Below, piece by piece: positions 10,816-22,642 of a stretch of 64,000 nucleotides of DNA. Location of the stretch: assembly GCA_027924585.1 (NCBI GenBank), contig BSBM01000826.1, forward strand, positions 15,330,001 to 15,394,000, in the 5' to 3' direction. The notes under the pieces are model-generated. The model was not told the DNA's origin. It made no database searches and saw only the letters and a program-made list of their open reading frames with translations. This DNA is from Larix kaempferi (lineage: Eukaryota > Streptophyta > Pinopsida > Pinales > Pinaceae). A program made the translations under genes and the position numbers. Positions within the stretch are counted from its first letter, which is position 1; every line of letters begins with the position of its first letter.

Positions 10816-11847
10816 AAGATATTGCGCACAGAGCTGTGGTGGCCTACGCTCCATAAAGATGCCAAAGAATATTGCAGGAACTTTGACGTTTGTCAGAGGA
10901 TAGGAAAACGATCACGCCGAGATGAGATGCCACTAAATCCACAGTTGACACTGCATCCATTTGAAAAATGGGCAATAGACTTTGTGGGTCCTATAAACCC
11001 ACCAGGAAAAAGAACGGGTGCAAGGTATATTACTACTGCTACTGATTACCTCACCAAATGGGTAGAAGCAAAACTAGTTAAGGATTGTAGTGCCAGTACT
11101 GCTGCGTAGTTTATTTTTGAAGAAATGCTCACCAGATTTGGTTGTCCGAAGATTTTGATGAGTGACCAAGGTACTCACTTCTTGAACAAGACTATTGAGG
11201 CACTTATAGAGGAATTCCACATTCGTCATCAGTGTAGTACTCCATATCATCCACAGGCGAATGGTACTGTAGAGTCTTTCAATAAAATATTGGAGAACAC
11301 ACTTACTAAGGTATGCAATGTAAATAGAGATGATTGGGACCTGCGTGTCTCTTCTGTGTTATGGGCATACAGGACCACATGCAAGAAATTGATAGGACAG
11401 ACACCCTTTCGCTTGGTGTATGTGCAGGAGGCTATAATGCCTATGGAATATATTGTCCCTAGTTTAAGAATCGCTGCATTTACAGGGATGGCAGACTGTG
11501 AAGCTCTAGAAGAAAGATTGCTACACTTACTGGGCTTGGAGGAAGATCGCTTCATCGCAAGATTCCATCAGCAAGCATAGAAGGACTGCAAGAAAGCATG
11601 GCATGATCGCCATATAAAGAACAAGTGTTTTCAGGTAGGTGATCTAGTCCTCCTGTATGATAGCAAATTTATGAAATTCCCTTGTAAATTTAAGATGCAT
11701 TGGCTTGACCCATTTACTGTGATACATGTTACTAACACTGGTGTAGTCCAGTTAGCCAATTTAGCTGGTGATACCTTGCCAACCTTGATAAATGGAAGCA
11801 GGCTAAAGTTATACCATGATAGCACTGCTTCGCAAAACCATGAATAA
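10816..11847 (+). pseudogene. pol: pol: integrase
   Basis: Integrase inserts element cDNA into the genome. The HHCC zinc site is HSRIAGGH plus CRNFDVC (the His pair is just upstream of the TAG at 10813, the Cys pair near 10873). Catalytic residues: Asp in WAIDFVGP (about 10969), Asp in SDQGTHF (about 11161) and Glu in NGTVESFNK (about 11260). The C-terminal part has GDLVLLYDSKF (about 11641) and ends at a TAA at 11845-11847. Stops TAG at 11107 and 11578 both stand where Gln is expected. No chromodomain is seen. Confidence 0.9.
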
Positions 11848-12299
11848 CAAGCAAAGGAAGGAAGTTCTAAGTGTCAAGTACAGTTGAAATTGGATAATAG
11901 AAATATAAAGAAGTCTGTACATGTATGATAAAAGGAAGAAGGTAGGATAAGAAGAATAATCTATGTACCATGCAGCACTGTTGAAGCTGCGCGAAGAAAA
12001 AAAAATGGAAGCCGCGCAGTTGGAAAATGTTGGCACTGCGAAGTAGTCGCGCAGGGTTGCAGATGGCTTGCCGTGCAGTTCGGCGCAACACTCAGAGAAA
12101 AATAGCCGTTGCATGGCTTTTCAGAAAAATAGCCGTTGCATGACCGTTATAGCAACCGCTTCAACATTTAAAGAGAAGATAGCCGTTCTGAGCACGCCGA
12201 CGACAAAAAATACTGAAGGATCCGCTCAAATTCGCCAACGGACACCACATTAAATTCCTATCTAGCTGTTGAAGGGCGCGGGAGGGGGTCTGCTGTGCC
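11848..12299 (+). other. Spacer between integrase and third ORF
   Basis: Non-coding. Contains a short repeat, AAAAATAGCCGTTGCATG, twice at about 12100-12141, with a third shorter copy (ATAGCCGTT) at 12178-12186, followed by GC-richer sequence leading into a TATA box at 12300. The layout is promoter-like rather than coding. Confidence 0.5.
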
Positions 12300-12307
12300 T
12301 ATAAATA
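12300..12307 (+). promoter_or_regulatory. Candidate internal TATA box for the third ORF
   Basis: TATAAATA about 120 bases upstream of the ATG at 12423, outside either LTR. This leaves room for a 5' UTR of about 85-90 bases. Inference only: it could drive a separate mRNA for the third ORF. Confidence 0.45.
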
Positions 12308-12422
12308 ACACCGTTGGGAGACTCGCGGGCGTTACCGAGCACTTAGAATTTTCTTGTGATTAACCTCTCTGAGCTAGTAGCCATCTGTATTCTATATACC
12401 TTAGTCGTTATCTCATTAATGA

Positions 12423-15301
12423 ATGTACGAACCTTCCTATAGAGAAGAAGAACTGACCATTGAAGAAGCACTGAAGATCTTTCAGCACAGAGGGATTCAA
12501 CAGTTAATAAAAACTCAAGTTAAGAAGGTCGCTGTAGAACAAGGTGAAGGATCCCGCAGATCACCAAGAATTAATTCGACAATGCAGGAAAAAGCGAAAG
12601 ATAAAGGAAACATGTAATGGGACTTCGAAGCAAGGTCATAAATATGGGCTCCTTGGGACAAAAATCGCCAGTCTATCAGAAAGAACCCTTGAAGATGACA
12701 CCCGAATATGTCTCCCCGCGGGCACTGAATGCCCCTGTGTTTAAATTGTCCAAGAATGTGAGATATGACATTCCCCTGTCACCTATCTCCAAGCATGTAG
12801 CGACTTCTAAGAATCTCCTAGGAAAGATAGCAAAATGTAAATGGGAATATTATGACCTCTTGGGAATGAAGAAGGATGAGGCAGATGTTCCCAAGTACCC
12901 AGATTTTCAACCAGACCAGTATATGTGCTGGAAAAAGGATGCCAAGGGAACTCTTAACCTGGTTGCCGAGAGCTGACTAACACTTGTTGTTCAGTCGGGG
13001 CTACTGAACTTGCTAAGATTGCCACATTTTGACCTCTCTCTAGAACTTAATATTGTGGTTCGCACACTCATGGCGTGAATTCACCAAGGTTATCTATGGT
13101 TGGACAGGAACATCGATTTGATCCACCGCATCACAGGGCTAAGCAAGCGCGGTAAGGATCCTAAGCAATTCTTCCAGGGGAAGAGCAAAGATAAAGATGC
13201 TGTTGAGAAGATGAAGAAAACCCACCCAGTGGTGAAGGGAAAAAGAGGTTTCCCAATGGAAGATATAGAGGACAGAGCAACAAGATTTGTAACACAGTTG
13301 CTTGTAGGCAAGATACTAAAAACCGCTAGGCCTTTAGAGGTGCCCGCGGGCGCAATACTCCTGGGTGCCGTAGCAGTTGAAGGCACCAACTTTAATTGGT
13401 GTCAGTTTCTGTTGAATGAGTTCCTTGAAGAACTCAAAGACACACAGGTGAATGGCAGCCAGTTCCATTTCACCTGGCTCATCGTCCTGATTTCTTTTTG
13501 TGGATGGAAGGAGCCTAGAGATTATGTGGGCGTCATTATGGACACCAATGATCCTAGAGGGTTTAAGTTCATCAACCTTTGGGCGAACAGAAATGCAAAG
13601 CGCCAGAATGCGACAGCAGAAGTCTTTTACCAGTACTATATTCAGCTGTGCGATGCAATCACGAAGACAACCCGCATTACAAAGCAGGTCATGACGAAGT
13701 ATATCCGCGTCATCAACTTTGAGGCGGATATGAAATGTATCTTCATATCGTCAAAAGCACAAACGAAGAAACCAGAGTGGTTCCCATGGAACTACGTCAT
13801 GTATGAGTAGGACGTTGAAGACCTCATGAAAGATTGGCCACCAGAGTTCTGCATAGAAATTATGGACGTGGAGACAGATTCAGTAGAGGATGAGCCAATC
13901 CCGCTCTCATGCCCAATCACTAAAGAAATAGGGAAGAGAAAAGAACCCGAGACTTCGCAAAAGACAAAGTCGAGGAAGAAGGTGAAGGCCACAAGGATTC
14001 AATCGGAGGCAGTCCTCAATGATGATGACTACGAGATGATAGCCGAAATGGTCTCAGAGAAAATGAAGGAGCTCATGGCATATAAAGATAAAAAGGATAA
14101 GGTCATCCAGGATGACTTACAGAAGACGCGGCTCGCAATGCAAGGTCTGATGAACAATGTCCAGAAAATCCTGAGCTTGCCGTGTGACACAGGAGAAGAA
14201 GGGAGGTCGGCAGGAACCTCGCAGCAAACGCCGCCGCAGTTAGAAATAACGCTACCATCAAAGACTAGAATTGTCCATGTGGACCCATTGGTTGTTGCAT
14301 TGCCAATGGCAGAACAAGTTGTGTTGGACACAAAGGGAGTCGAGAGGGTAGAGCTCGACCTAGACAAAATCCCCTTACCGGGATTGCACTTCATCCACAC
14401 GCAGATTGTTGAGGAGATGCATGACTGGACGGTGGAGTCAATGAAGTCACAAGCAGAGCTCACCGCAGCAAACATGCAAATACAACTGCACGCAGAAATG
14501 CAGCTGCGGAACGAACTGGATTGCCGACAAAATTTGGAGAATACCATATCCAATGTTGCGTAGGATATTGAAGGTATAGAACTCCAGGATGATCCCGCAG
14601 ACACAGTTCTGAGGATTGGGGACAGGGTAAGATCTTTTCAATCGGAGATGCAAGATAAGGAAATTTTCTATCAGGCTGATATTACCTCGTTGAAGGCGTA
14701 AATGAACATACAAGCACCATTAACTGAACAACAATTTAGAGAGCAAGCAGTAAGCGCCGCCTCGAAAAGCATTACAAGTGAGATGGATAAGTGCCAATCT
14801 CTCCTGGATAAGGTTTCACAGGAAATCATGACCCTTGAATAGGATCAAGGGTTGCTACAGGTCAAGACCGCGGTGGAAGAAAAACAGACCGTGCTGGACA
14901 AGTTGAACGCAGAGGTTAAAGCTCTGCCACCCAGAGAGAGGCTACCAAGATACAAGGAGATATTTGGTTTAAATAAAGAAGTACAAGAATTACGACAAAA
15001 AGAGATTGAGATGGATAATTAGTTGCAACAACTCCTGGAGAATGCCATGACGGTATCGCAGCAGATTGAAGACAAGTTAGCAAAACTACATGATAACCAA
15101 GAGCAGGTACAAGACCAAATTGGACAAGAAATAACTCCAACACTGCTTGAGACAGTTAAACAGGTTGAGCAGGATACAAGAGAAGCAGTGAAGCAGTTGT
15201 GCGGTACATATGATGAGTTCACGGCCAAGTTCGTTCCACCGATCGCGACACAGAGTGAGACATATGAAACAATCAGTGGCTCGAGGATGAGCCACATGTA
15301 A
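12423..15301 (+). pseudogene. Third ORF (3' of integrase), long coiled-coil protein of unknown role
   Basis: The ATG at 12423 is in frame 3 (MYEPSYREEELTIEEALK); the rest is in frame 2 from about 12617 to a TAA at 15299, about 950 codons in all. The N-terminal half is globular with a conserved-looking segment DRNIDLIHRITGLSKRG (about 13106) and a Trp/Phe-rich part (FHFTWLIVLISFCGW, about 13462). A Lys-rich basic patch (KTKSRKKVKATR, about 13961) follows. The last third is Gln/Glu/Leu-rich coiled coil. No membrane segment, so it does not look like an envelope protein despite its position. Stops: TGA 12974 and 13076, TAG 13808, 14561, 14840 and 15020, TAA 14699. The ITGLxxxG segment resembles plant transposon-associated domains. 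Confidence 0.75.
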
Positions 15302-15306
15302 GTGTT

Positions 15307-15313
15307 AGGGGAA
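15307..15313 (+). other. Polypurine tract of the 13.6-kb element
   Basis: AGGGGAA directly before the 3' LTR; expected start point for plus-strand DNA synthesis. Short but correctly placed. Confidence 0.55.
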
Positions 15314-16981
15314 TGTTGGGCCCAAGTTGAGACAAAGTTTTGGAAACACATTTTTGAGACATGCAGGGAAAGCTGATCTGAGCGCAGCTCAGAAATACAA
15401 TTTTGGCTAAGTATTGAGGATGCTGTGAAGTTGCGTGCAGCATCCAACTTTGGACCAGATTGCGGAGTTGCATGCAGCATCGAAGTTTTGGCCATGACGC
15501 GAAGACCAGTACTGCACCGAAGCAGTGCTGCGGAGTTAGGAGGCCACATGGAGCCAACAAAGCGGTGTGCTAGACAAGTATCAAGTGCAGGTACCGGTTG
15601 GACCGGTAGAAACCATTTTTGGAAAGATATTCCAAGATTGCTAAGCGGCGGACACATGCAAATCAGGAAGGCTGCCACGCGTGGATTGTTAAGGAAAGCA
15701 ACGTTTAGCATGCTGAGAAGGTAAAACCGTTAGAGAGAAATGGTTCGGCAGAAGCATCCTGTAGGCACGTGTGCGACAGGAAGGCCGATAGCGACAGGAT
15801 GAGGACGTGGAGATCCACCAAGATCAAACAGACGCTACTAGGAGCCAGCAAGCCAGTTTGAAAAACTGGCACAGTTTTGGAAACCCTTAGGGTTTTGGGT
15901 TCTAGGTCTTCGACATTGTACAGACATGACCTTCGGGCATGATTTATTTATGAAGACAATTTTGTATGGGATGGGGTTGCTCTATTTTTTGGGGCTAGAT
16001 GCTAGTTGTTAGAGTAATCTTGAGATAACCTTTTGTATTGTAAAATCTCTCTGAGCTGAGAATATTGTAAAGGCTCTGCAGCTGTGTGCGCAGAGACCTA
16101 GCCGAGAGAAAGGAGAGTCTACAGCTGAGTGCGTAGACTAAGAACAGTTGCCCCATCCCTTTTAGAAAGAAATATATTACCAACCGTTCTTTTGGACGTA
16201 GCTTTCCATCCAGGGAAGTGAACTATGTTAAATCCTGTGTTATGCGATGATGTTTATGAATGAATGACTGTTCGTGTTACCTATAGAATGAATGTTTGAA
16301 TGTTTCCCTTGCATGTTGTAGTAGGAGAACTTTGATATGCATTTACCAATAGGAGAAGTTTGGGAATGATATGCTAAGTTCCATATGAACAGATGAATGG
16401 CGAACATTATACTTATATGATAAGATCATGAATCAGTCATTTAAGCTTAAATACTTTCTTAAACACAGTGAAGGAACACATAACAGTTAGTTATGTCCAT
16501 CATTTCAGTTCACGTTGTACAGATCCAAGTTCTTGAATGAATGCTAGAAAGATAACCAGTAAATGCCTGAATGAATGGATGGGTGATATTCATTTCAGTG
16601 CCTCAACGTTTTCAAGATCTGCCAAGTAAAGAATCAGCGTGGTAGACTCGCAATTCTAGTAGAGAACTCGCAGCAGTAAGAAGTCTTTCAGTAAGGCCGT
16701 AGTGTTGCCTTCACAGTGTAGATCCTGCTGCATACCACATCGCTTTGCCCCACAGCGCACCCATTCAGTCCTGCGCTGCGCAACTTGTTCACATAAAAAC
16801 TCATCATTTATTGTGGAAACCTGATTCCGTAGTACCCCATAAGATTCACCTCGGGTGAGGCCTCAACCTGCTCACAGGTTGTTGCCGAAAGGGCCAGTGC
16901 GAAGGGGTTTTGTTGGTCAAAAGGGAGAACCGCAAAGAACCTGGGTCTAATTGGAAACCTCTGGGTTAGTTTAAGCCAACA
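15314..16981 (+). repeat. 3' LTR of the 13.6-kb gypsy element
   Basis: Starts TGTTGGG and ends CCAACA, aligning end to end with 3382-5048. The first ~415 bases differ at about 40 positions (counted by eye), mainly C/T and G/A. Confidence 0.93.
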
Positions 16982-16999
16982 CCTCCCTTCCCAAACATT

Positions 17000-19900
17000 T
17001 ATTGTCCTAAAGCGATGCCCCGACAACCTATATAATCCATCAAATGAATCAACTGAAACAAGAGATGATACCAGGGTCCCATACCCATCGGAAAGAGGTG
17101 AAGAATCCTCCACTTGATATGTGGTCTTCCAGGATACTGACATAAGGGTACTCCTTAATACTACCGATAAGTAGAGAATCCTGATGCTACAACAACTCAT
17201 TCAACCTCTCAGAGGAATTCTCTACTAGGGAACCAATCTCATGAAAGTAGAAGTTGGTTCCCACCTCTGTGTCAGCTACAAGACTGTCTAATATGGAAAT
17301 CATAGGGTGTCAAGCTAGTATAAAAAAGAGACCACCATGCTGAAACTGCACCAGTATGCTCATAACCATCTAATTGTCTTATCGCATATGCATCATTGGT
17401 AAACCTGTGATGTAATCTAACAATGTGCTCTCCCACTCCTGCCCAGAAGTGGTCGATGACTACATCAATCCTGTTGAACGAGTGTGGCCTAACCTACTCT
17501 GCTAACAAGTCATACACTCCACCATATGTCTCCACACAACATCTACAAAGTCCCTCCATGCGAACCTATATCAAATCTACCCATAAATGGTCAAGTGACT
17601 AGGGTCCCACACTATCATGTAAGGTGTGAAACACCCACTACCCATTGCGTTGGTCTGCCAAGTCCTAACAAAAGAATCCATATGTCTGCCCCTAGAGATC
17701 CAATAAATCATAAGTTGCACAAACAACTCAAAAGATGACTACTCTATGTATCCAAGCTTAATCATCTCAAGAATAAACTCTGGAAAATGAAGACTGGTCG
17801 TCTCATCTGTATCGACTCCACTGTCAAAATCGATCATAAATGCCAGAAAATATAGCATGTCCTGCCAGAAAGAAGAAGTATCAACCTCTCCTCCACTAAC
17901 ATCCCAAAACTATAATGGACCAATCACTGTCACAACTCTATCAATCATTTATACCATATGAAACAATCCATCGCTCAGATTATTTTTCGGATCCCTCCAC
18001 CAAATAGGGAGTCCACCAAATCCAACTCCCACTGACTGTTGTTGTGCCATGTTGATGATCATTGGAGTCCTGATGGGCCAAGTTCTCGAAACACAATCCT
18101 TTGATTGAGACAAAGTACCCGACATCGACTATGATCCTGCTAATTTGTTCGGCTCCTGTCAAACTGCATAGAGAGATCTGCTATCCCAATGACCATCTAT
18201 GTGCTCAAGTAACTCATGGGGTCTAAGAACCTGCCAAAAGAATAGCTCTGCCACCTGTGGTACATCATACTCATGCAAGTACCGATAATTTCATTCCAAA
18301 TGCAAGTCATGCCTAACCCTCATTATCCTCTCCATAAGTGAGGACTCAAGGACTAAACATGTACGAACTCTATAGCTGATAATGTCATCCCCCACTCTTC
18401 CAGTTGTAATCTTTGTGTGCCGATCCAATACATCGTATATCTCCTCTTGTGCACCTTGCATATTGACTATATATCCCAAACGATAAATCTTATTCACGTC
18501 CATGCTACCCAATGACTCACCCAAATGTCTTGAATGATCCTCCCAAGGCCTGCTGCATATAATGGAAGAATTGAAGAAGTACAATAGAAACCTCCACAAT
18601 GGTAAGAAAAGCTATGCACTGTCAAGTGCATTGATCAATCCGAATGGCATGCCCAATAACTCATAACGACACCTAGAAGCAACATTGTGAGTATCTGATT
18701 CTCTATCCCTCGTTTGGTGATATCCCCATTGAAACTCAATTGTTAAGGGATATACTACTCCATGAGGCTCACCCATCCACTCCTCAATCTTGGGTATACT
18801 CAATTCAATGGTATGCTTAATGACTCTATAAAGAGGTGTCCCTGGAGGAAACACTCCAAAGCTCGATTGTACACCACTGTGTGTCTATGTACCCTCTTGT
18901 ATATTTTTTCATGTAGCTGGAACATATTGTGCCATCGGGTATCCTGTATGTGCTATTGTAGCAACCACTCTATTATTGTAAGTTGAACTTGTATCCTAGT
19001 GTGACTCCACATTTGTCATAAAATTGTCCACCCAATCCATAGATGCATATGTTTCCTTATGGCCTGGCCCACAAGGAATGTGCTCAACTATATCCTCCAT
19101 AACAAAGACTTGAGCGTTCATTGGCTCTCCAACAAAGGCGGCTCATGATCCCCATAATGAAAAAAAAGTGCATGGTCAAAACTCTCCCCAAGCACTTGAA
19201 AATCAGAATGCTCCTCATGTTCAATCCTCATATGAGGCTCCTCATATGTGTCACTAACATCCTCTTGGGATATTATGGCTATCGTGTATGACTGACTGTT
19301 TAATGTGGAGGATGAAGGATGTTCCCAAGAAAGCTACTCAACTTGCATCTCTGATTCTTGAAGGGCCCTTTGTGTGCTCTTCAAATAATCCTAGGTAATC
19401 TCCAGCTCATGAGTAAGCATGTCAACTTCCTCTTCTTTCTCTTGTAGTGAACCATGGTACATTTCATCAAGCATGAGAAGACAATCTTTATCATAAAGAA
19501 GGTGTAGCTAGTCAACTTTTATCACCACCATTGCTTCTCTAAGTGCCTGCAAATCTGCAAGGGGAGGTTCTCCCCTCAAACTATCCCTAAAGCTCTGCAA
19601 CAATAATTTATCACCAATGCATGAGTATAATCACAATATCTTATGGATGTAGCTCATGGAAATAGTCCTCTAACAAGTTGTTTGATTTGTTCCCATCCTT
19701 GCACTTTCCTAATTCCGCTTCTTCCTAAGAAATGAAATCATCCTAAAAAGGTAACTCATTCCCTACTTCAACCTCATCATACTTAGGTGCACCCACACCC
19801 AACTCATCATAAGCATCATATCAAGGATAAGATGTTGACTCCTCAACATGAGATAATCAGAAGGTTGCATCACGTGTGCTGTCAATCTGTCCAACATGTG

Positions 19901-20263
19901 TGTTAGTGTCATAAGCTCAGGGAACAACTCTAATGGTGCATCTAAAGTTGTTTGATATTCCTATATGCACACGCCCTTAGTATGGCTAGTTGCATGCTTC
20001 TTCTCATGTCTCTCATACACATCTCTCTTCAATCTCTGGCTTATGATTTTTAAAGTATCCTCATCCAAATCCTTAGGCCAAATTCTATACTTTACGATAT
20101 AAAAGTCTTGAAAGGACATTGCTGCACATATCTCATCACCAAATTCTAGATATTCCTGATATTGAACCATGTATTTAAGTGATGTTAGATCCTTCAAATT
20201 TTCATCCACGATCTTTGAGAATTTAGCAGAGTTTTCAACCCAAATATCTCTCATTGTCTTCAT
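17000..20263 (-). pseudogene. Interior ORF remnant of the minus-strand element, unrecognised
   Basis: A broken minus-strand reading starts at MKTMRDIWVENSAKF (20263), with a frameshift or two and many stops. Around 19330-19600 it has a Glu/Leu-rich coiled-coil-like stretch (LQEKEEEVDMLTHELE). From 18854 to about 18150 one frame is coherent across only a few stops (VVYPLTIEFQWGYHQ, DVNKIYRLGYIVNMQGAQEE, DVPQVAELFFWQVLRPHELL). Further pieces such as FGGLPIWWRDP lie at 17960-18020. I recognise no domain and see no zinc knuckle, protease or RT motif. It may be a captured host sequence or a non-canonical structural ORF. Confidence 0.4.
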
Positions 20264-20319
20264 CTTTTCTAACCTCTACATAACTCCTCGTTGATTTTCC
20301 CATCAGGATGGCACAAAAA

Positions 20320-20334
20320 CCGACTCTGATACCA
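20320..20334 (-). other. Primer-binding site (initiator tRNA-Met type)
   Basis: Minus strand TGGTATCAGAGTCGG, two bases after the end of the LTR. It matches the standard plant initiator-Met site except near its 3' end. Confidence 0.75.
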
Positions 20335-20336
20335 CT

Positions 20337-21796
20337 ATAATATCCCCAATGCAATTCTAGGAAAATTTGTTGTTTTGGTTGTATGATTTCGTAAAATAGT
20401 TTTCATGTACAACTTTCACAAAAGGTTGCATATATTGTCGAAGGCATTCCATCAAACATTTGCAAGTGATCAATTATACACAAAATGAGAGAGAGACACT
20501 ATGAATGTTCCTAAAGGCTGTTGTAGCATCTATAGTACAACAAAAAACACACAAAATACTAAATACCAGGAATAATTGCCACGACTCTTCTTCTACTATT
20601 CTGTCATCCTCCAAGACTCTCCAAGTGTTCAAATTTTTGCTACCACTATTGTTTTTATGCTCTGTCCCTTTTGTGAATCTTGGCTCCAATGAACTCCACT
20701 GAAATGTTTGCGATCTCCTTAAAGAGGTAGAATGACCCTAAACTATCCATAGTGTCACTAGGGTTCACAACTCTTTAAGAAATCCCAACGGCTTCCTCCT
20801 TGGTGCTAGCTGCACCTCTTCTAATATCCCATGACTCTCCTTTTGGGTCATTTTTCTTCCAAAATGACATGCGCCCCCTCCAAAATGGTGTCACGACTCT
20901 GCCTACACCCTCACAAGTTATCCAATGCTCGCAATTACTTCCCTTGATACCCAGCCTTCCCCAAATGAATGAAACCCTCCTCCAAAGGTCGTGGATTAGC
21001 CAAGTAAGCGAACGACCCCTTGTGCGCACTTTTCCTAAGCCACAAGTTCCCATGAATTCAAATTGGCCCTCTAATAGGTGACTATAACTTTCCAAATCGA
21101 GGGATTGGCCCTGTTCTAAGTGCCATGATTTTCCAAAATGCAATGGCCCTTTAAAGGATGACTCTACCTTGAAAGGGACTCGTCTACCTCCAATCCAATG
21201 ATGCTCTTGGCCTCCCTCATAATTTCCATGAATACTTTTTAGTTCCAGGTCCCTTTCTCACATCGTATGTCTTCTTCAATTCCCAAGGATAAGCAAGATA
21301 AATTTGGTCTCCACAATGCAAGTTGAAGTCCCTCAAGAAATCACCAAGCAAAACCCGGAACCACCAAATTGACTTGAAAATTGTCGAAATATTTTCAACT
21401 AAAAACCCTGAGTGGATTTCCCCTATGTCTATTTAGGGTGGAATCTTGCACCACCAAAACCAAACAAAAAATGGAAGGGTTTTTCGAAACCCTAATGAAA
21501 AACTTGGTTCACCAGGATACTCCACAAAAGATCTAATCCAAAATACATGATCTCTAGGTGAGGTGTTGCCTTTCCTTTTAGTCTTTCACTGGAGCTCCAT
21601 ACCATAGGCAATACTATGGATCCCAAATACCATCTAAAATGATCATGACATTTTTTTAATAAAGTGACTTTGTCAATAGTCACTTTATGACTTGGTGACA
21701 TTAATAATTAATGATCATCCTTGGATCAGGATGATGCAAACCCCCATGGCCATCTCCTTTTACCGAGCAAGGAAATCCAAAAATGGAGACATTACA
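20337..21796 (-). repeat. 5' LTR of the minus-strand element
   Basis: Begins TGTAATGTCTCC at 21796 and ends GGGGATATTATA just before the PBS. The end is a C-to-T-decayed version of GGGGACATTACA, the inverted repeat of the start, as seen intact in the LTR at 61710-63018. Open frames within it are not genes. Confidence 0.65.
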
Positions 21797-22130
21797 AGAG
21801 TCCATTTGAACTAGGGACAAAGAGGCAGAAGGAATGCAATACTAAGAGGAAATATAGAGGAGGAACTACTCAGAATATTAGAGGCCCTAGAGTCTAAGTT
21901 GCCTCATGAGGATTCTAAGGAAGAACTAGAAGTTGAAAGGGGTCAGATTGGGGTCGTAGATCCCATGGAGAGGCTTATCGAAGCTATATACAAACAAGGA
22001 ACCATAGTTAAGGTTGAAGTTCCTCATTTCAAAGGTGAATTAAATACAAAAGTGTTCATGGATTGGATTCAAGAGTTAGAGAAATGTTTTGATATGGAAG
22101 GAATATTAGAGGAAACTTATCCATAAAGGT
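21797..22130 (+). pseudogene. gag: Ty3/gypsy gag N-terminal fragment
   Basis: Plus-strand frame 2 gives VKVEVPHFKGELNTKVFMDW followed by IQELEKCFDMEG (about 22010-22105). This is the start of a Retrotrans_gag-type capsid (F-x-G then F-x-D-W-x-x-x-L-E). It stops at a TAA at 22124 and decays afterwards. The left side is cut by the LTR ending at 21796, so it is the target into which that element inserted. Confidence 0.65.
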
Positions 22131-22642
22131 TTCCTCATAAAGGCTTCAGTTTCATATTTGAGTCGTGATAACCCCTGTAAAATAACTAAGACTCATGATT
22201 TATGTGTTACTATATTGGGGCTTCATCCACTCTCACATTAATAACTGTCTCAAGTAGTTCACTATAATGGACCCACAGAGAGGAAGCAGGTCTCATAGAT
22301 GTATGGTATTTAAAATGATCCCATGCTGCAAATTAAAAGCCAAGAGAGCTTGCATCAAAGACTCACATTTCCAGAAAGTTTAATCTCCATCAAAGAAATG
22401 GCTGCAAGAAACAAAGACATCCAAATCAAGAAAGTGCCCCAGTGGTCAGTTCAGTAAGGAGGTTCTTCTCCGTCCATGAGCATGATAATCAAACAAAACT
22501 CTTGCTCACACAAAAGGACATTATGGATGGAAGAACCTAGGTCCAATGTTGAAGATTGAAGAAAGCTATCATGGAAGACTTAGACGACAAAATTCGTCAA
22601 TAAAGAAAGCATCTAAAGAAATGCTCAGAGCATGGGAATGAT
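22131..22642. other. Degenerate sequence, no feature seen
   Basis: AT-rich sequence without supported coding frames, probably continued gag/leader decay of the truncated gypsy copy. Confidence 0.4.

Larger units (their letters stand above)
3382..16981 (+). mobile_element. Complete Ty3/gypsy LTR retrotransposon, 13.6 kb, with extra 3' ORF
   Basis: Both LTRs start TGTTGGG and end CCAACA, are 1667 and 1668 bp long, and are flanked by CCTCC. Order inside: PBS, leader ORF, gag with five CCHC knuckles, protease, capsid-like domain, RT, RNase H, integrase, spacer with TATA box, third ORF, purine tract, 3' LTR. RT-RNase H-integrase order makes it Ty3/gypsy. By eye there are about 40 mismatches in the first ~415 LTR positions, mostly transitions, so it is an old copy. 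All reading frames carry stops. It interrupts the polypurine tract of a minus-strand element. Confidence 0.93.
16982..21796 (-). mobile_element. Minus-strand LTR element split by the 13.6-kb insertion
   Basis: 5' LTR at 20337-21796, initiator-Met PBS at 20320-20334, then about 3.3 kb of interior down to 16982. The interior ends in GGGAAGGGAGG on the minus strand; continued across the insertion this becomes a purine tract running into the LTR that starts at 3374. No RT, integrase or capsid motif is seen in the interior, so it looks non-autonomous. If 2594-3374 is its 3' LTR, the LTRs have diverged greatly or are chimeric. Confidence 0.6.

Noticed and set aside
14029-14604. 191-codon minus-strand open frame
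   Set aside because: Shadow of the third ORF on the plus strand; Ser/Cys-rich reading is the complement of its codons.
5618-15301. TAG read as sense (stop readthrough or changed genetic code)
   Set aside because: TGA and TAA also interrupt the same frames, the sites differ between elements, and each is one C-to-T step from CAG, CGA or CAA. Decay explains all of them.
12423-15301. Envelope glycoprotein gene
   Set aside because: Position fits, but no signal peptide, transmembrane segment or cysteine pattern is seen.
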